From the NCBI GenBank assembly GCA_024401395.1, contig JAKSLD010000016.1:1-64000 (forward strand): a stretch of 64,000 bases of DNA, written 5' to 3'. Below the pieces are notes generated by a model, which ran no database searches, was not told the origin of the DNA, and was given only the letters and a program-made list of their open reading frames with translations. The stretch comes from Bacteroidales bacterium (GTDB taxonomy: Bacteria; Bacteroidota; Bacteroidia; Bacteroidales; Marinilabiliaceae). Shown in pieces: positions 63,597 through 64,000 of the stretch; within the stretch, counting starts at the first letter, position 1, and every line of letters starts with the position of its first letter. The translations under genes were made by a program, and so were the position numbers.

Positions 63597-64000
63597 TCAC
63601 TCGTTCTTGATTACCTCAGCAGGATTCTGCTTAACCGCCGAATTGATACACCCGATGACGGTAAGGAAAATGATGACAGCCACTACGATAAGAATAAGCG
63701 GCATGAGCCACCACGCTATCGGCACCTGCTGGACATATGACGAAAGCCACTCCTTCATAATCATATAACCTAATGGGAATGCAATGACAGCACTGACAAG
63801 AAGAGGAACAAGCTGCCTTTTAAGGAACATGGTCAAAACCTGACAGACTGTTGCACCATGCACCTTACGGAGCGCTATCTCCTTCTTACGTTGCTCCAAC
63901 GAGAGCGAGAGCAACGAAAAGACACCAAAGAGAGAGACTATGAGAGATACCACAGCAATGACGATGAGAACATCGAGCAACAACGACTCCTTGTAGAGCA
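63597..64000 (-). CDS. FtsX-like ABC transporter permease, C-terminal part
   Basis: The frame is open to the right edge of the window, so the N-terminus lies outside; 133 residues are visible. Three membrane helices surround the FtsX/MacB signature SLEQRKKEIALRKVHGAT, followed by GYMIMKEWL and the usual end NPAEVIKNE. It belongs to the MacB-like permeases abundant in Bacteroidetes, with a role in export or mechanotransmission. Substrate unknown. Confidence 0.9.
   Translation of the reverse strand, partial: LYKESLLLDVLIVIAVVSLIVSLFGVFSLLSLSLEQRKKEIALRKVHGATVCQVLTMFLKRQLVPLLVSAVIAFPLGYMIMKEWLSSYVQQVPIAWWLMPLILIVVAVIIFLTVIGCINSAVKQNPAEVIKNE

Noticed and set aside
1-64000. tRNA, rRNA or complete insertion sequences
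   Set aside because: Reading the intergenic regions showed no cloverleaf-like, rRNA-like or transposase sequence; a covariance-model search would be needed to exclude small RNAs.

Overview
The window is a chromosomal segment of a Bacteroidales bacterium. This rests on many promoter-like boxes of the Bacteroidetes type (TAnnTTTG), TonB-dependent outer-membrane proteins, a GLPGLI protein, type IX secretion (T9SS) parts with both A- and B-type sorting domains, and a Bacteroidetes-style menaquinone and fatty-acid gene content. Genus is not decidable from what I can see. No rRNA, tRNA, CRISPR array, integrase or complete insertion sequence was recognised.

Layout. 1-4.1 kb is an accessory stretch: the 3' part of an AbiEii-type nucleotidyltransferase toxin, two doubtful minus-strand ORFs, a nitrilase-like gene with an A1S_2505-like gene, and an archaeal-type AAA ATPase. 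It is punctuated by a 27-bp repeat (three exact copies, one diverged). 4.2-5.3 kb is one secreted protein of unknown function. 5.3-13.8 kb is a minus-strand cell-envelope operon (DUF3467 protein, lipid acyltransferase, RseP, MltD-like transglycosylase, TamB). 14.2-17.8 kb holds alaS and an M23 peptidase. 18.0-28.4 kb is minus-strand housekeeping and metabolism: class IV aminotransferase, fabD, uvrA, ppk1, a GH43 enzyme, crcB, nadE. 29.0-32.0 kb is the plus-strand pflB-pflA pair for anaerobic pyruvate cleavage. 32.1-36.5 kb has a flavodoxin-fold oxidoreductase fusion, a pflA remnant and an outer-membrane receptor-like protein. 36.8-42.3 kb is a T9SS type B cluster (secreted protein, PD40/PKD protein, PorP/SprF, B-type CTD protein) below a secreted thermonuclease. 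42.5-44.7 kb is trmH-menF and a hypothetical. 45.0-48.6 kb is a GLPGLI/TonB-receptor-like pair; 48.9-51.8 kb another TonB-dependent receptor; 52.0-52.9 kb an AraC regulator. 53.1-54.9 kb has a truncated secreted-protein end and a DUF4143 ATPase preceded by a 17-bp repeat array. 55.0-57.9 kb has a CPBP protease, a polytopic membrane protein and a GT2 glycosyltransferase. 58.1-64.0 kb has a T9SS type A cargo protein, menD, a FabB-type ketosynthase, an RluA pseudouridine synthase and the C-terminus of an FtsX-like ABC permease.

The most unusual structure not explained by genes is a family of at least eight intergenic repeats with core TTGTTCATCGTAAATTTTT, all found on the plus strand whatever the direction of flanking genes, often preceded by the short inverted repeat AAGGGAAGTCCCTT. 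Second is the 27-bp repeat that separates unrelated gene modules in the first 4 kb, like cassette boundaries. Several truncated genes (pflA remnant, secreted-protein tail) lie next to the first repeat family.
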